From: Thermovenabulum gondwanense
Lineage (GTDB): Bacteria; Bacillota; Thermosediminibacteria; Thermosediminibacterales; Thermosediminibacteraceae
Assembly (NCBI RefSeq): GCF_001601575.1
Contig: NZ_LOHZ01000033.1
Location: 1 to 64,000, forward strand
DNA: 64,000 nt
Direction: 5' to 3'
Positions 62,027 to 64,000 of the stretch are shown one piece after another. The notes below the pieces were generated by a model. The model saw only the letters and a program-made list of their open reading frames with translations. It was not told where the DNA came from and ran no database searches. Position numbers and translations under genes: made by a program. Position 1 is the first letter of the stretch. Each line of letters opens with the position of its first letter.

Positions 62027-64000
62027 ATGTTCGGTAAAAAGTTTATTATTTTAATACTTTGCTTGATGCTGGTATTTAGCGGATGTGCTAAACAAAATGT
62101 AGAGAACAACATAAATTCGGAAAGTAATAGGGTCGAGTATAAGGTAAATTTTACGGCAGAGGCGGAAAGAAAGTCAATCAATGTCCCCTTTGAACCAGCG
62201 AAATTTGATACAATGGTAAAGCCATACAAAGTAAGGGAAGATTTATCGAATGTGGTTAATTTAAAGCAGTTTGGGGAATTTACAAAGGAGCAGAAGGAAC
62301 TGCTTTATAAAAACGGGTTTTTCGTAAGTCCTTCCGAAGAAGAGCAGCTTTTTTATGTTTATGAAAAAAATGAGTACAAAAACATCCCATCTTTTATTAC
62401 AACAGATTCGGTACTGCACGTCTATCACATATTTTACGATTACTCCCTGAGGGTGCTGGAAAACGAAAAGCTATTGCCGGTTTTAGAGGAACTTACGGAA
62501 AACATGCTTAAAAAATCCATATACCTTTACAATACATTGAAAAACGAAAACCTTAAAAATATCCAGCTAAAAAACATAGCCTTTTTTGCGGTGGCACAGC
62601 TTGCTCTTGAAAAAGAGCTCACGGAGGAAATCCCAGAAAAAGCAAAGGAAATGGCGTTAAAGGAATTTGACCTAATAAAAAAGCAGGAAGGCTTTGCTAA
62701 ATCAAATATATTCCCCTTTGAACTGGATTACAGCCAGTATGTACCGAGGGGACACTATACGAGAAGCGATGATTTGAAAAGGTACTTTAAGTCTTTGATG
62801 TGGTACGGGCAGGCACCCTTTCCCTTTTACGATAACGAAGGAAAGAGGACTGTGGAGCAAACCCTTCAGGCACTTTTGATAACCTACAGCGTGTTTTTGC
62901 AAAAGGAAGGAGAAAACGATATTAAGCTCTGGGAAAGCCTGTATACCCCCACTTATTTTTACGTAGGCTTAGCCGATGATCTGAATATTTATCATTACAG
63001 GGATTTGCTTTTAAAGGTTTACGGGGAAAAGCCGGATATAGAAAAACTGGATGATAACGATAAAATAGAAAGGGTGTATAAAGAAGCGGAAAAATTACCC
63101 GAGCCTTTGATAAAACCAAAATATACTTCGGTAAGCACTCCTGCTAGCAAACAGTTTAGATTTTTGGGGCAAAGGTACGTTCCTGATGCTGAAATTATTC
63201 AGGAAATGGTAGAACCCATAATAAGGCCCATACCGTCCGGGCTTGATGTGATGGCGGCATTGGGCTCAAACAGGGCTTACGACATACAGGTTAGTATAAA
63301 TAAAGAGCAGGAAAAGTGGCCCGGGTATATTGATGCACTGAAAAAAATAAAGGAAAAGTTTGACGGAATAAAAGAGGAAAGGTGGAAGTCCAACTTTTAT
63401 TTCGGCTGGATATGGACATTAAAAGGTTTACTAAAGGAATACGGCGAAGGGTACCCTTCATTTATGAGAAATACCGCCTGGCTTGATAAATCCCTTTCTA
63501 CTGCTCTTGGAAGCTGGGCACAGCTCAAACACGATACAGTGCTTTACGGCAAGCAAAGCGGTGCAGAAATGGGCGGGGGCGAAGAGCTCACGGATATAAA
63601 AGCTTATGTCGAACCGAATATCGAGGTTTACGATAAGCTTTTGTGGCTGACCAGATTTTCCAGGATAAATCTTAAGGAAAGAGGCCTACTTGATGCTGCG
63701 GTGGAAAGTAAGATGGAAATCTTTGAAGATTTACTTCAATTTTTAATAAACTGCTCGATGAAGGAATTGAGGGATGAGGAGCTTACCGAAGACGAATACT
63801 ACCGGCTTCAGCTATTCGGGGGCACCTTAGAAAGCCTTACCGCATCCTTTGCCGGGGATGGATTGAGGTGGTTTGAGATTACTTCGGAAACGGATAAAAA
63901 CATGGCGACCATAGCGGATATTCATACGATTGCACCCAATCAATTCAGCAAGGGAGGATACTTTGAGGTGGGTGTGGGACCAGCTTACGAAATATATGTG
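62027..64000 (+). CDS. DUF3160-family lipoprotein (partial, runs off the end)
   Basis: 658 codons are visible without a stop. N-terminal lipoprotein signal with lipobox VFSGC, then a DUF3160 region: SFITTDSVLHVYHIFYDYSL, a long helical middle, FRFLGQRYVPDAEIIQEMV, and near the window end TIADIHTIAP. These exported proteins of unknown function are found in anaerobes and archaea. ATG 62027 follows TAGAGGGGG. It forms an operon with the FG-GAP-like gene upstream. Confidence 0.85.
   Translation, partial: MFGKKFIILILCLMLVFSGCAKQNVENNINSESNRVEYKVNFTAEAERKSINVPFEPAKFDTMVKPYKVREDLSNVVNLKQFGEFTKEQKELLYKNGFFVSPSEEEQLFYVYEKNEYKNIPSFITTDSVLHVYHIFYDYSLRVLENEKLLPVLEELTENMLKKSIYLYNTLKNENLKNIQLKNIAFFAVAQLALEKELTEEIPEKAKEMALKEFDLIKKQEGFAKSNIFPFELDYSQYVPRGHYTRSDDLKRYFKSLMWYGQAPFPFYDNEGKRTVEQTLQALLITYSVFLQKEGENDIKLWESLYTPTYFYVGLADDLNIYHYRDLLLKVYGEKPDIEKLDDNDKIERVYKEAEKLPEPLIKPKYTSVSTPASKQFRFLGQRYVPDAEIIQEMVEPIIRPIPSGLDVMAALGSNRAYDIQVSINKEQEKWPGYIDALKKIKEKFDGIKEERWKSNFYFGWIWTLKGLLKEYGEGYPSFMRNTAWLDKSLSTALGSWAQLKHDTVLYGKQSGAEMGGGEELTDIKAYVEPNIEVYDKLLWLTRFSRINLKERGLLDAAVESKMEIFEDLLQFLINCSMKELRDEELTEDEYYRLQLFGGTLESLTASFAGDGLRWFEITSETDKNMATIADIHTIAPNQFSKGGYFEVGVGPAYEIYV

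Overview
The window reads as a low-GC Bacillota chromosome, most likely an anaerobic and probably thermophilic clostridium (Thermoanaerobacterales/Thermosediminibacterales-like). The basis is a complete V/A-type ATPase operon, the [FeFe]-hydrogenase maturase HydF, an O2-independent glycerol-3-phosphate oxidation module, a glmS ribozyme, a T-box leader and strong purine-rich Shine-Dalgarno sites. The genus is inference. No tRNA, rRNA, CRISPR array or intact insertion sequence was seen.

Layout. 1-7970: glycerol and dihydroxyacetone catabolism (two Lin0368-type membrane proteins, glpK, a three-gene FAD/Fe-S glycerol-3-phosphate oxidation set, dhaKLM) with leader hairpins that look like GlpP-type antitermination sites. 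8200-16820: nine-gene V-type ATPase operon (stalk G/H, C, I, K, F, E, A, B, D), then hydF on the other strand. 18188-23705: cdaA-cdaR-glmM-glmS, the conserved c-di-AMP and amino-sugar cluster, with a glmS ribozyme before glmS. 23706-27820: a secreted peptidase, an exported tannase-like esterase, a family of hairpin-bearing repeats and an iron-alcohol-dehydrogenase remnant. 27836-32768: a surface module made of a BTAD regulator, a repeat-rich sortase substrate, a sortase, and a c-di-GMP-I riboswitch before an exported transglutaminase-like protein. 32834-39783: PrsA-like foldase, PhzF, a DpnII-type restriction-modification operon headed by an HxlR regulator, a flavin-type reductase-fold protein, a TDT transporter and a Cys-rich protein.

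39977-43901 is the most unusual part. Two divergent fluoride riboswitches share one intergenic region; one precedes a NUDIX hydrolase, the other two tandem MutS-like ATPases. No fluoride exporter gene is present in the window. 44023-52478 is an eight-gene operon (pheA-aroF-tyrA-aroA-aroE-aroC-aroKB-aroQ) behind a T-box whose candidate specifier is UUC (Phe). It covers all seven shikimate steps plus entry to both the Phe and Tyr branches.

52486-64000: an MFS transporter, an NhaC-family antiporter with an M20 peptidase, a helicase (DUF1998) remnant, a YgjP-like metalloprotease, DUF488, YbaK-type deacylase, DUF4438, a Cys-rich MarR regulator with ArsM (arsenite methylation), and a membrane-anchored FG-GAP-like protein followed by a DUF3160 lipoprotein that runs off the end.

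Gene starts were chosen by Shine-Dalgarno position. All family names come from recognising motifs by eye; no database search was run.
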